Below, in pieces: positions 41,835 through 52,054 of a stretch of 64,000 nt of DNA. The position numbers and the translations under genes were made by a program. A model generated the notes under the pieces. That model was not told the origin of the DNA and made no database searches. It was given only the letters and a program-made list of their open reading frames with translations. The stretch comes from CAVXSP01 sp963764505. GTDB taxonomy: Bacteria > Acidobacteriota > Vicinamibacteria > Vicinamibacterales > SCN-69-37. Each line of letters opens with the position of its first letter. Position 1 is the stretch's first letter. The DNA lies in assembly GCA_963764505.1 (NCBI GenBank), contig CAVXSP010000001.1:744001-808000 (forward strand). The letters are read 5' to 3'.

Positions 41835-42545
41835 ATGGATGTGCGGGAGGTGGCGCCCGGCGCGATTCATCTGAAGCGGTATCTCACAGTTGGCGAGCAG
41901 CACGCCATCGCGTCAGAGTGCCTGCGTCTCGGCGGGGCCGATGCGGGGTTCTACCTGCCGGTCGTTCGCGGCGGCCATCCCATGAGCGTTCGCATGCTCT
42001 GTCTCGGCCGGCACTGGAATGCGCTGACGTACACGTACGAAGACGTGCGCACGGACATCGACGGAAGACCCGTGCCGCCGCTGCCGCCGGCCTGGGAAGC
42101 CCTGGCGGGACGCATCGCCGCGCGAGCGGGCGCCGCCGTGCGCGCCGACGTCTGCATCGTGAACTGGTACGTGGCCGGGAGTCGGATGGGGCTGCATCAG
42201 GACAAGGACGAGAGCCGCGAGTCGATCGAGGCCGGCGCGCCCGTCGTCTCGATCTCGATCGGGGATACGGCCCGATTCTTGTTCGGTGGTCTCCGGCGGC
42301 GGGAGCCCGTCGAGTCGATTCTTCTCGAGTCGGGGGACGCATTCGTGTTCGGCGGGCCCGCTCGCCTTCGCTATCATGGCGTCTCCCGGATTGTCGCGGG
42401 GACGGCGCCGGCCGAACTCGGGTTCACGGGTCGGCTGAATCTGACGCTTCGGCAGTACCTGATCCCCGGATCTGCGGTCGTCCATATGTCCTGGAACAGG
42501 ACAACCATGAAGGATATTTCCGCGGTCCTTCGGGTCTGCACCTGA
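41835..42545 (+). CDS. alkB: AlkB-like Fe(II)/2-oxoglutarate dioxygenase
   Basis: AlkB proteins remove methyl groups from alkylated DNA or RNA bases. The protein has 236 residues. The iron ligands are HxD in GLHQDKDE and the distal His in RYHGVSR; the 2-oxoglutarate arginines are in GRLNLTLRQY. PVVSISIGDTARFLFGG and the YTYEDV nucleotide lid are also typical. After the usual end at about residue 207 there is a 28-residue tail (SAVVHMSWNRTTMKDI) of no known role, perhaps read-through past an older stop. It starts five bases after the kinase gene. Bases 42546-42725 downstream hold no gene I can support. Confidence 0.92.
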   Translation: MDVREVAPGAIHLKRYLTVGEQHAIASECLRLGGADAGFYLPVVRGGHPMSVRMLCLGRHWNALTYTYEDVRTDIDGRPVPPLPPAWEALAGRIAARAGAAVRADVCIVNWYVAGSRMGLHQDKDESRESIEAGAPVVSISIGDTARFLFGGLRRREPVESILLESGDAFVFGGPARLRYHGVSRIVAGTAPAELGFTGRLNLTLRQYLIPGSAVVHMSWNRTTMKDISAVLRVCT

Positions 42546-42725
42546 TTGCGGCTTGCCTTTCGTGGAGCTGTCGTTTACGCTCAAAAAGGGTAGTCGCCGC
42601 GACAGTCTGGCTCGATTCGGCAGGGTGCTCCTCCACAGCCGCGCGAGTCGTGAACGTCCTCGCTTCCCGTTCGTCCGCAATCACAGAAGAACACGGTTCG
42701 ACCCGATATCCTGCTCGATCTGGTC

Positions 42726-44519
42726 ATGACACACCGACCCGTGATCGGGGGCATCGCCTCCGCGGCCCGCTCTTCCCTCCGTCGCCTGTGGCGACTCCTC
42801 CCAATTCTCACGCTGCTGGCCGTAGCCGGATGCCGCGAGGCGGGAGAGCTGCCCTACAGTCAGTTCAAAGCGCATATCGCGGCGGGCGAGGTCGCGGAAG
42901 TGCGATTCGGCAGCGACCGGCTCGAAGCGGTCCCGACAGCCGCCGCCCGCACGGCAGGAGCCCCGGTGGTCTGGACGACGGAACCCGTGGCGGCGGACAC
43001 GGGCCTGGTGCCGCTGCTCGAGTCGCATCATGTCGCGTACCGGCGGGCCGAGAGCTGGGTCGGCGTGGCGGTGCCCATCCTCTTCACGCTGCTCGGCGCC
43101 GGCGTGATCGGCTTCGCGGCCTTCCGGATGAGCCGGTCCGGCGCCCGCGGGTTTCAGGCGCTCGGCCGCTCTCGCGTGCGGGACGCGAGCGCGAAATCGA
43201 CGACGCGGTTTCAGGACGTCGCGGGCGTTGACGAGGCCAAGGACGAGCTCGAGGAGATCGTCAAGTTCCTGCGCGAGCCGGCGAGATTCGCCGTGCTCGG
43301 CGCGCGGACGCCGAAGGGCGTGCTGCTCGTGGGGCCTCCGGGCACGGGCAAGACGCTGCTCGCCCGCGCCGTCGCCGGCGAGGCGAACGTCCCGTTCTTC
43401 CCCGTCAGCGGCTCGGACTTCGTCGAAGTGTTCGTCGGCGTGGGGGCACAGCGCGTGCGCAAGATCTTTGCGCAGGCGAAGGCGAAGGCGCCGGCCATCC
43501 TGTTCATCGATGAGATCGATGCCGTCGGGAAGAGCCGCTCCGGCGGTTCGCCCGGCGGCGCCAACGACGAGCGGGAGCAGACGCTCAACCAGCTGCTCGT
43601 CGAAATGGACGGCTTCGCGGCGCGCGACGGGCTGATCGTGCTGGCGGCGACCAACCGTGCCGACACGCTGGACCCTGCGCTGCTGCGCCCGGGCCGCTTC
43701 GACCGGCAGGTGCTGGTCGATCGCCCCGATGGGCTCGGCCGCGAAGCGATTCTCCGCGTGCACGCACGCAAACTGGCGCTGGCCGAGGACGCCGATCTCT
43801 CGAAGATCGCGCGCCGCACGGCCGGCATGGCCGGTGCGGATCTCGAGAACGTGCTGAACGAAGCGGCGCTCCTCGCCGCGCGCACCGACAAGACCTCGAT
43901 CGGCATGTTCGAGCTCGACGCGGCGATCGACCGGGTCGTCGCCGGGCTCGAGCGCAAGGGCCGTCTGGTGAACGAGAAGGAGCGCCGGATCATCGCCTAC
44001 CACGAGGGCGGCCACGCCCTCGTCGCCGAGCTGGCCCCCACGGCGGATCCGGTCCGGAAGGTGTCGATCATCCCTCGCGGTCTCGCCGCGCTCGGCTACA
44101 TGCAGCAGACGCCCGAAGACCGGCACCTGCTCCAGGAGGACGAGCTGATGGACCGGCTGGCGGTCCTGCTTGGGGGCCGGGCGGCCGAACAGATCGTGTT
44201 CGGCAAGCTGTCGACCGGCGCGAGCAACGACCTGGAGCGCGCGACCGACCTCGCGCGCCGGATGGTCTGCGAGTTCGGCATGTCGGGCGTGGTCGGGCCC
44301 GTGTCGTTCGCGGGCCGCGATCGCGCCGAGCACGGCGCAGCCATGAGCGACGAGGTCACGACGCGGATCGAGGCGGAGGTCCAGACCCTGCTCGCGCAGG
44401 CGTTCGAGCGGGCCTGCCGCGATCTGACGCGTCATCGCGCCGCGCTCGACGCCGTCGCCGAGGCGCTGCTCGATTGCGGCAGCCTCGAACGCGACGAGCT
44501 CCTCCGTCTGATGGCCTGA
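42726..44519 (+). CDS. ftsH: FtsH-like ATP-dependent zinc metalloprotease
   Basis: The protein has 597 residues. Two membrane helices (about 22-35 and 112-133) flank a short periplasmic FtsH-ext domain. The AAA domain has Walker A GPPGTGKT at 203-210, Walker B ILFIDEIDAVG, and the SRH arginines in NRADTLDPALLRPGRFDRQV. The zinc motif is HEGGH at 426-430. The first helix ends LAVAGC, which resembles a lipobox with Cys36, unusual for FtsH. Full-length and apparently active. The family degrades membrane and some soluble proteins; a second FtsH elsewhere in the genome is likely but not visible here. Confidence 0.92.
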   Translation: MTHRPVIGGIASAARSSLRRLWRLLPILTLLAVAGCREAGELPYSQFKAHIAAGEVAEVRFGSDRLEAVPTAAARTAGAPVVWTTEPVAADTGLVPLLESHHVAYRRAESWVGVAVPILFTLLGAGVIGFAAFRMSRSGARGFQALGRSRVRDASAKSTTRFQDVAGVDEAKDELEEIVKFLREPARFAVLGARTPKGVLLVGPPGTGKTLLARAVAGEANVPFFPVSGSDFVEVFVGVGAQRVRKIFAQAKAKAPAILFIDEIDAVGKSRSGGSPGGANDEREQTLNQLLVEMDGFAARDGLIVLAATNRADTLDPALLRPGRFDRQVLVDRPDGLGREAILRVHARKLALAEDADLSKIARRTAGMAGADLENVLNEAALLAARTDKTSIGMFELDAAIDRVVAGLERKGRLVNEKERRIIAYHEGGHALVAELAPTADPVRKVSIIPRGLAALGYMQQTPEDRHLLQEDELMDRLAVLLGGRAAEQIVFGKLSTGASNDLERATDLARRMVCEFGMSGVVGPVSFAGRDRAEHGAAMSDEVTTRIEAEVQTLLAQAFERACRDLTRHRAALDAVAEALLDCGSLERDELLRLMA

Positions 44520-44607
44520 TCGGCTGCCGCTCCGGGACTGGCTTTTGGCCGGCGGTTACGGTATTCCTACGGTCCTACCAGCAAGACTGAAATCGGGAGG
44601 TTGTTGA

Positions 44608-45267
44608 ATGGCTCTCCAGATTGGCGATACGGCTCCGGACTTCGAGGCCGAGACCACCGAAGGCCGGATCCGGTTCCACGAGTGGCTGGGCGACGCCTGG
44701 GGGGTGCTCTTCTCGCACCCGAAGGACTTCACGCCCGTGTGCACGACCGAGCTCGGCTACATGGCCAAGCTCAAGCCTGAGTTCGACAAGCGGAACGTGA
44801 AGGTCATCGGCCTGAGCGTCGACCCGGTGACGAGCCACTCCAGGTGGGCGACCGACATCGAGGAGACCCAGGGCTTCGCGCCCAACTACCCGATGATCGG
44901 CGACACGGACCTGAAGATCTCGAAGGCGTACGGCATGCTCCCCGCGACGCTCGAGGGCACCTGCGAGGGGCGCACGCCCGCCGACAACCAGACGGTCCGC
45001 AACGTCTTTGTCATCGGGCCGGACAAGAAGATCAAGCTGATCATCGTCTATCCGATGACCACGGGCCGGAACTTCGACGAGGTGCTGCGCGTGATCGACT
45101 CGCTGCAGCTCAACGCCAGGCACAAGGTGGCGACGCCGGTGAACTGGAAGCCCGGCGAGGACGTGATCCTCACCGGCGCGATCTCGGACGACGACGCCAG
45201 GAAGATGTATCCGGAAGGCTGGAAGACGCCGCGGCCGTACATCAGGATCGCCCCGCAGCCGAAGTGA
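44608..45267 (+). CDS. 1-Cys peroxiredoxin (Prx6 type)
   Basis: The enzyme reduces peroxides. The 219-residue protein starts at ATG 44608 with GGGAGG 7 bases upstream. The peroxidatic Cys45 is in HPKDFTPVCTTELG, and the Arg of the catalytic set is in the VRNVFVIGPDKK region. The long C-terminal arm (WKPGEDVILTGAISDDDARK) is typical of Prx6 and closes the dimer. One more Cys lies near residue 117 (LEGTCEG); whether it acts as a resolving Cys is unknown. Stands alone, probably with its own promoter in 44520-44607. Confidence 0.95.
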   Translation: MALQIGDTAPDFEAETTEGRIRFHEWLGDAWGVLFSHPKDFTPVCTTELGYMAKLKPEFDKRNVKVIGLSVDPVTSHSRWATDIEETQGFAPNYPMIGDTDLKISKAYGMLPATLEGTCEGRTPADNQTVRNVFVIGPDKKIKLIIVYPMTTGRNFDEVLRVIDSLQLNARHKVATPVNWKPGEDVILTGAISDDDARKMYPEGWKTPRPYIRIAPQPK

Positions 45268-45333
45268 GGTCGCCGCGAGGGTTGGGCCGGTGGCACGCCG
45301 GCTCGACCTTCGTGACGTCCGGCCGCCGCCCGC

Positions 45334-46721
45334 TCAGCGTGGCGAGTTGTCGATGAACGCCGCGCGGTCGATGCTGCGCGGATTTCCCACCACCACGAAC
45401 TGGATGTTCCGGATGTAGGTCCTGGCCACGCGACGGACGTCCTCGGGCGTGACGGCTCGCAGCTGGTCGAGGACCTCGGCCGACTTGCGCCAGCCGCCGC
45501 CGATCAGCTCGTACTCGGCGAGCTCGGCCCCCTGCTCCGCGTTCCTCTCCTGATCCATGTAGTACGTCGTCAGGAACTGCTGCGCGACCGCCCTGATCTC
45601 GTCCGGCCGGATCAGCTCGTTCTGGAGCCTGGCGACTTCGTTCAACATCACCTGCACCGTCTGATTCGCGTCGACGGCCGTGAAGTACAGCGTCCCGGTG
45701 TTCGCGGCGAGGGTGTCCAGCCTCGCGTCCGGCGCATACGAGAGGCTTCGCTTCACCCGGATCTCCGTGAAGAATCGCTCGCGGAGGATCGTCGTCGCGA
45801 CCCGCATGGGATACACGTCGGGCGAGGTGATGGGCGGCGCGGCGTAGAACCCCTTCACGTAGTTGGTCGGCAGGTCGCGCGCCGTCACGGTCACCGTCGG
45901 CGCCGGGAACGAGAGCGGCGGCACCGGCGGGTCCTGGTAGTTGCCTTGCGGCAGCTTGCCGAACGAGTCGGCGATCTTGGCCTGCAGCACCTTCGCATCG
46001 ATGTCGCCGACGACGACGAGGAGCATGCGCGAGGTCTGCAGCAGCTGCTGATGGAAGCGTTTGAGGTCGTCGAGGGTCAGGCGCTGCATCGATTCGACGG
46101 TTCCGTGCGGGCTGTTCCGGTACGGATGTCCGGCGTAGATCTGCCGCGAGGCCAGCAGCTCGAGGTACGAATCCGGCGTGTCTTCGTCGTCGCTGAGCGC
46201 GACGACCTCCTGCTGCTTGATCCGTTCGAAATCATCGGCCGCGAAGCTGGGATGCAGCGCAGCGTCGGTGAAGATCTCCCACGCCTGGTCGAAGTGCTGC
46301 CGCGTGCTGCCGAGCGTCAGCCCCGAGTAGTCCGGATTCACGCCGCCGCTCAGCATCGTGCCGGTGCGTGCGAGCTCGCGGCGCAGCCGCTCGCGCGGGA
46401 AGCTCGCCGTCGACTCGGTCGCCATGTCGAGCATCAGCGACTCGATGCCCGCCGTGTCCGCATCGACGTTCCGGGCGCCGCCCTTGAAGTACAGCGCGGC
46501 GGCCACGGTCTGGCTGCCCTCGCGCCGCTTGACCAGCACCTTGAGGCCATTGACGGTGAACTCGGTGACCTGCCGCAGCGCGTCGCCCACTTCGACGCGG
46601 GCGCCCGCCGAGTCCCGGGCGGCGGGTGCGGGTATACGGGCCGGCGGCTGCTGGGCCGCGAAGCGGATCGAGCGCGGGAGGACGAGCGAGACCAGGACGA
46701 AGGCCGCGAGCCATCGGAGCC

Positions 46722-46725
<4 letters not shown>
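45334..46725 (-). CDS. M16 family protein lacking the zinc motif
   Basis: The protein has 463 residues from ATG 46725, overlapping the stop of the upstream M16 gene. Signal peptide: LRWLAAFVLVSLVLPRSIRF. Where active M16 enzymes carry HxxEH, this one reads GIESLMLDMATE, so it cannot bind zinc. The C-terminal half retains the M16 repeat (LPTNYVKGFYAAPPITSPDV, RVKRSLSYAPDARLD). It most likely forms a heterodimer with the active partner, as in the mitochondrial processing peptidase and other paired M16B proteins. Periplasmic location is inferred. Confidence 0.9.
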
Positions 46726-48260
<1,535 letters not shown>

Positions 48261-48369
48261 GACGGTTGCCGCAATCGTAACATGCCGTTCCTGCCACGGT
48301 TTTGCCACACAGCCGCCGCAACATCGCCCGCGGCGCAGTCGTAACAGTAACGGCACGGACGGGATCGCA

Positions 48370-48397
48370 CGTCGGACATCGGACGTCGGATATCGGA
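48370..48397. repeat. Four tandem 7-base repeats upstream of the Oar-like gene
   Basis: CGTCGGA, CATCGGA, CGTCGGA and TATCGGA follow one another without gaps. They lie in the 170-base divergent region between the M16 operon and the Oar-like gene, where an operator would be expected. Confidence 0.6.
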
Positions 48398-48430
48398 GAC
48401 AACGCGTTGGCGATTTCCTCATCGGGGAGC

Positions 48431-51400
48431 ATGCGGCGGTGGCCCGGTGGCCGCCCGCGAGCCTGGGCGGTGGCCGTCGGCGGCGTCGTCTCGCTGGCGC
48501 TCGCCGCCGAGCTTCCGGTCGTGGCGACCGGTCGCGCAGCAATCGCCGCCCGCGCAATCCAGAATCCGCCTTCCGCGCCGGCCGGTTGTCGCGTGACCGG
48601 GCGCGTCGAAGCGGGATCGCAACCGCTGCCGGGCGCCGCCGTCGTCGTGTCCATCGGCGAAACCGTCAAGGCGGCGACCTCCAGCGGGCCCGATGGCACC
48701 TTCACGATCCTCTTCGGTCCCAATGCGACCTACCGCGTGAGCGTCGAGCTGACGGCCTTTGCGGCGGCGACACGCGAGCTGGTACTCGGGCCCGTTCCGT
48801 GCGATACCGCCCTGGAGTTCCAACTCAGCCTGCGGCCCAGGACCGAGCTGGAGCCCGCGGCGGCGCCGTCGACGGCGTCTTCGGCTCCGGGCGCGGCGGC
48901 GAGCGCCGACGCCGGGTCAGCGCCGCCCGCGCCTGGCCGGACCGGCGCGTCGACGCCAGGGGCGACGCCCGGCCGCGCCAGCGGCGCCGGGCGCACCGGC
49001 GGTCGCGGTGGACCTGCAGGTCAGGCCGGGCAGCGGTTCCAGCAGTTGGACGTTCGCGAAGACGCGAGCGGCACTGCGGCCGTCGAGGCGGCGCCGCCAG
49101 ACAACTCCGGCGAGCTCGCGAGATTCCTGCCCGCGGGATTCACGCTGCAGACCGCCCAGGCCGATGCCGTCGCCATCAACGGCAGCGCCGACGCGATGAG
49201 CGTGGATCGCGGCGCGATGAACGACCGGATGCTGGCGATCGGCCGCGGTGAGTTCGACCAGGCGACCGGACAGTTCGCGGCGGGCTTTGGCCCGCAGGCC
49301 GGCGAGGGTGGTCCGGCGGCCGGCGGCCGGGGCGGATCTGGCGGCGGCCGAGGCGGCGCCGGCGGCTTCGGAGGCGGGCGCGGAGGGCCGGGCGGGTTCG
49401 TCCTCGGCGGCCGCGGCGGGCGGGGACAGAGCCTCTTCCAGGGATCCGCGACCTACAACTACGGCGGCTCGTGGCTGGATGCCACGAATCTGCAGCCGCG
49501 CAACGGCGTGATCACGCCGGTGTCGCAGCTCCCGTTCAACCGGAACAATTTCGGTTTCACGCTCGGCGGCCCGGTGCGCATTCCGGGTCTCTATCGCGAC
49601 GCGAGCCGCCGGACGAACTTCCAGCTGAACTACGGCGGCAGCCACTCGACTCAGCTTCAGGACGCGTATCTCACGGTGCCGACCGCCGAGCAGCGCCAGT
49701 GCGCCACCGATCCCGGTCTGCTGTGCGATTTCTCCTCCAGCCCGATTCCGATCGTCAATCCCGCCACGGGGCAGCCGTTCGCGGACAACGTGATTCCAGT
49801 CGCCGCGCTCGATCCGACCGCGCGATCGCTGCTCGCCTACATACCGTCCCCGAACGTGCCGGGCGTCTCGACGAACAACTTCCACAGCGCGGCGACGACA
49901 CTGTCGACGTCCAACAGCTTCAGTCTCCGTGTCACGCAGAATCTCTCGCCGACGGTCCTAGCCCGTGGGGGCCGTGGCGGCCCGGGTGGCGGGGGACGCT
50001 TCGGCGGCGGCGGAGGCGGGAGAGGCGGTCGTGGTGGCCGCGGGACCAGCGTGCTCCTGAACGCGCAGGTGCAGTATCGCGAGAACGAGGGGCAGCAGTT
50101 CAACGCGATTCCTGGATTCAGCGGCACCACGAAGAGTACGACGGTCGGCGTGCCGGTCTCGCTGAACGTCTCCCGCAACCGGACGACGCAGAACATCTCG
50201 GTCCAGGTCAACACGGCGCGCTCGACCTCCGGCAACCCGTTCACGAACGTTCTGGACGCCGCCGGGATCGCCGGCGTCGCGTACCCGGGCGGCGACACGG
50301 CCTCGGCGCTGCCGCTCAACTACGGCGTGCCCAACCTGACGTTCTCCGATTTCAGTCTGCGGCTCCCGGCTGCGAGTCGGCGGGAGGAGCGCCGGCTGAC
50401 GGCGAGCTACTCCCTCATGCACCCGTTCAGCAAGCATCAGATCCGTGTGGGGACCGACTTCCGTCATGACGCGAGCTCGACCGAGAGCAACGGGAACGCG
50501 CGAGGCTCGTTCACCTTTACGGGCCTCTACACGTCGAACGGCGCGCAGGTCTCGCGCGGCACCGGCGCCGACGTCGCCGACTTCCTCCTCGGGCTGCCGC
50601 AACAGGCGACGCTGCAGGCTGGCGGGACCACGCGGCTGCGCGAGAGCGCGTTCGACGTGTTCGTCGACGACAACTGGCAGCGCAGTGCGCGGCTGACGCT
50701 GAGTCTCGGGCTCCGGTACGAGCTCACGCGCCCCTACGTGGAGGCCGACGGGCAGATGGCGAACCTCGACGTCTCGCCGGGCTTCACGGCCGCGCAGGTC
50801 GTCTGTTCCGCGCCGGTGGCCGGCGTGTGCGAAGCGACGGGCGCGCTCTCGGGAACGGTCTTTCCGGCCGCGCTCGTCCGGACCGATACGAACAACGTCG
50901 GTCCGCGTCTCGGCGTCGCGTACCGGCTTGCCAGGAACACGATCCTGCGGGGCGGCTACAGCATCACGTACAACAGCGGGTCGTACGCGAGTATCGCCCG
51001 CTCGCTGGTCGGCCAGCCGCCGTGGGCCTTCACCGAGACGAATACCGGGACGCTGGCGAACCCCATCACGCTCGGGGACGGGCTCATGACGGCCGAGGCG
51101 GCGACCACGAACAACTTCGGCGTCGATCCCGGGTACGCGCTGGGCAAGATCCAGACGTGGAACGCCACGCTCACCCGGGACCTGGGGCGGACGTGGCTCG
51201 TGACGGCGGGCTACACCGGGACGAAGGGCACGGATCTCGATCTGCTGCGCGCCCCCAACCGGAACCCTGACGGAACGCTGCGGATCGACGGCGTCCAGGC
51301 GTTCACGTGGGAGTCCTCGGGTGGCCATTCGATCCTGCAGCTCGGCAACGTCCAGCTCGCGCGTCGCTACTCGAAGGGGCTGAGCGGCCGCCTGAGCTAC

Positions 51401-52051
51401 ACGATCGCCAGGTCCATGGACAACGCCTCCTCGCTCGGGGCGGGCGGCGCCGTCGTCGCGCAGGACGACCAGGACCTCGGCGCGGAGTGGGCGCTGTCGA
51501 ACTTCGACCGGCGGCACCAGCTTGAGGCGAATGTGTTCTACGAGCTGCCGTTCGGCGTCGGGCGCCGTTGGCTGAAGAACGGCGGCACGCTGGCGGCGCT
51601 GGTGGGCGAGTGGTCGGCGTCGCTGAACTTCTCCGCGCATTCGGGCAGTCCGCTCACGGCGCGCGTGATCGGTGCGACGACCAGCGTCGCCAGCGGGACG
51701 AGCGGCTCCCTCAGGGCCGATCTGACCGGGCAGCCGATCGCGATCGCGGATCCGTCGCTGCTCGACTTCTTCGATACGAACGCGTTCGCGCCGCCGGCGC
51801 TCGGACAGTTCGGCGACTCGCCGAGGAACGTCATCATCGGACCCGGCGGACACGTGACCAACGCGTCGTTCAGCCGTGACATGCGCGTCGGCGGCACGCG
51901 CGCCGTGACGATTCAGCTCAACGTCAACAATCTCTTCAACACAATCCAGTGGACGGCGGTCGACACGAACGTCAACTCGGCGACGTTCGGCCAGGTCACG
52001 CGGTTCGCGCCGATGCGGACGATGACCGTGAACGCCAGATTCAGGTTCTGA
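48431..52051 (+). CDS. Oar-like TonB-dependent outer-membrane protein
   Basis: The protein has 1206 residues from ATG 48431; TTG 48407, with GGAG 8 bases upstream, is an alternative. A signal peptide (WAVAVGGVVSLALAAELPVV) is followed by a carboxypeptidase-regulatory beta-sandwich (about 50-140, CRVTGRVEAGSQPLPGAAVV). A Pro/Ala-rich region and two Gly-Arg-rich stretches (about 295-335 and 510-540) precede and interrupt a beta-barrel with NNFGFTLGGPVRIPG, FDVFVDDNWQRSARLTLSLG, RLGVAYRLARNTILRGGYSI and the terminal NARFRF ending in Phe. The plug is hard to recognise. Such proteins are abundant in Acidobacteriota and thought to import or bind large substrates. Cotranscribed with the VWFA-related gene, 3 bases downstream. 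Confidence 0.88.
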   Translation: MRRWPGGRPRAWAVAVGGVVSLALAAELPVVATGRAAIAARAIQNPPSAPAGCRVTGRVEAGSQPLPGAAVVVSIGETVKAATSSGPDGTFTILFGPNATYRVSVELTAFAAATRELVLGPVPCDTALEFQLSLRPRTELEPAAAPSTASSAPGAAASADAGSAPPAPGRTGASTPGATPGRASGAGRTGGRGGPAGQAGQRFQQLDVREDASGTAAVEAAPPDNSGELARFLPAGFTLQTAQADAVAINGSADAMSVDRGAMNDRMLAIGRGEFDQATGQFAAGFGPQAGEGGPAAGGRGGSGGGRGGAGGFGGGRGGPGGFVLGGRGGRGQSLFQGSATYNYGGSWLDATNLQPRNGVITPVSQLPFNRNNFGFTLGGPVRIPGLYRDASRRTNFQLNYGGSHSTQLQDAYLTVPTAEQRQCATDPGLLCDFSSSPIPIVNPATGQPFADNVIPVAALDPTARSLLAYIPSPNVPGVSTNNFHSAATTLSTSNSFSLRVTQNLSPTVLARGGRGGPGGGGRFGGGGGGRGGRGGRGTSVLLNAQVQYRENEGQQFNAIPGFSGTTKSTTVGVPVSLNVSRNRTTQNISVQVNTARSTSGNPFTNVLDAAGIAGVAYPGGDTASALPLNYGVPNLTFSDFSLRLPAASRREERRLTASYSLMHPFSKHQIRVGTDFRHDASSTESNGNARGSFTFTGLYTSNGAQVSRGTGADVADFLLGLPQQATLQAGGTTRLRESAFDVFVDDNWQRSARLTLSLGLRYELTRPYVEADGQMANLDVSPGFTAAQVVCSAPVAGVCEATGALSGTVFPAALVRTDTNNVGPRLGVAYRLARNTILRGGYSITYNSGSYASIARSLVGQPPWAFTETNTGTLANPITLGDGLMTAEAATTNNFGVDPGYALGKIQTWNATLTRDLGRTWLVTAGYTGTKGTDLDLLRAPNRNPDGTLRIDGVQAFTWESSGGHSILQLGNVQLARRYSKGLSGRLSYTIARSMDNASSLGAGGAVVAQDDQDLGAEWALSNFDRRHQLEANVFYELPFGVGRRWLKNGGTLAALVGEWSASLNFSAHSGSPLTARVIGATTSVASGTSGSLRADLTGQPIAIADPSLLDFFDTNAFAPPALGQFGDSPRNVIIGPGGHVTNASFSRDMRVGGTRAVTIQLNVNNLFNTIQWTAVDTNVNSATFGQVTRFAPMRTMTVNARFRF

Positions 52052-52054
52052 GCG

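Noticed and set aside
42546..42725. Possible small gene after alkB
   Set aside because: The only frames are short and lack start signals or recognisable content.
45268..45333. Terminator between the peroxiredoxin and M16 genes
   Set aside because: A GCCGG/CCGGC hairpin is possible but short, with no T-tract; support is too weak to list.
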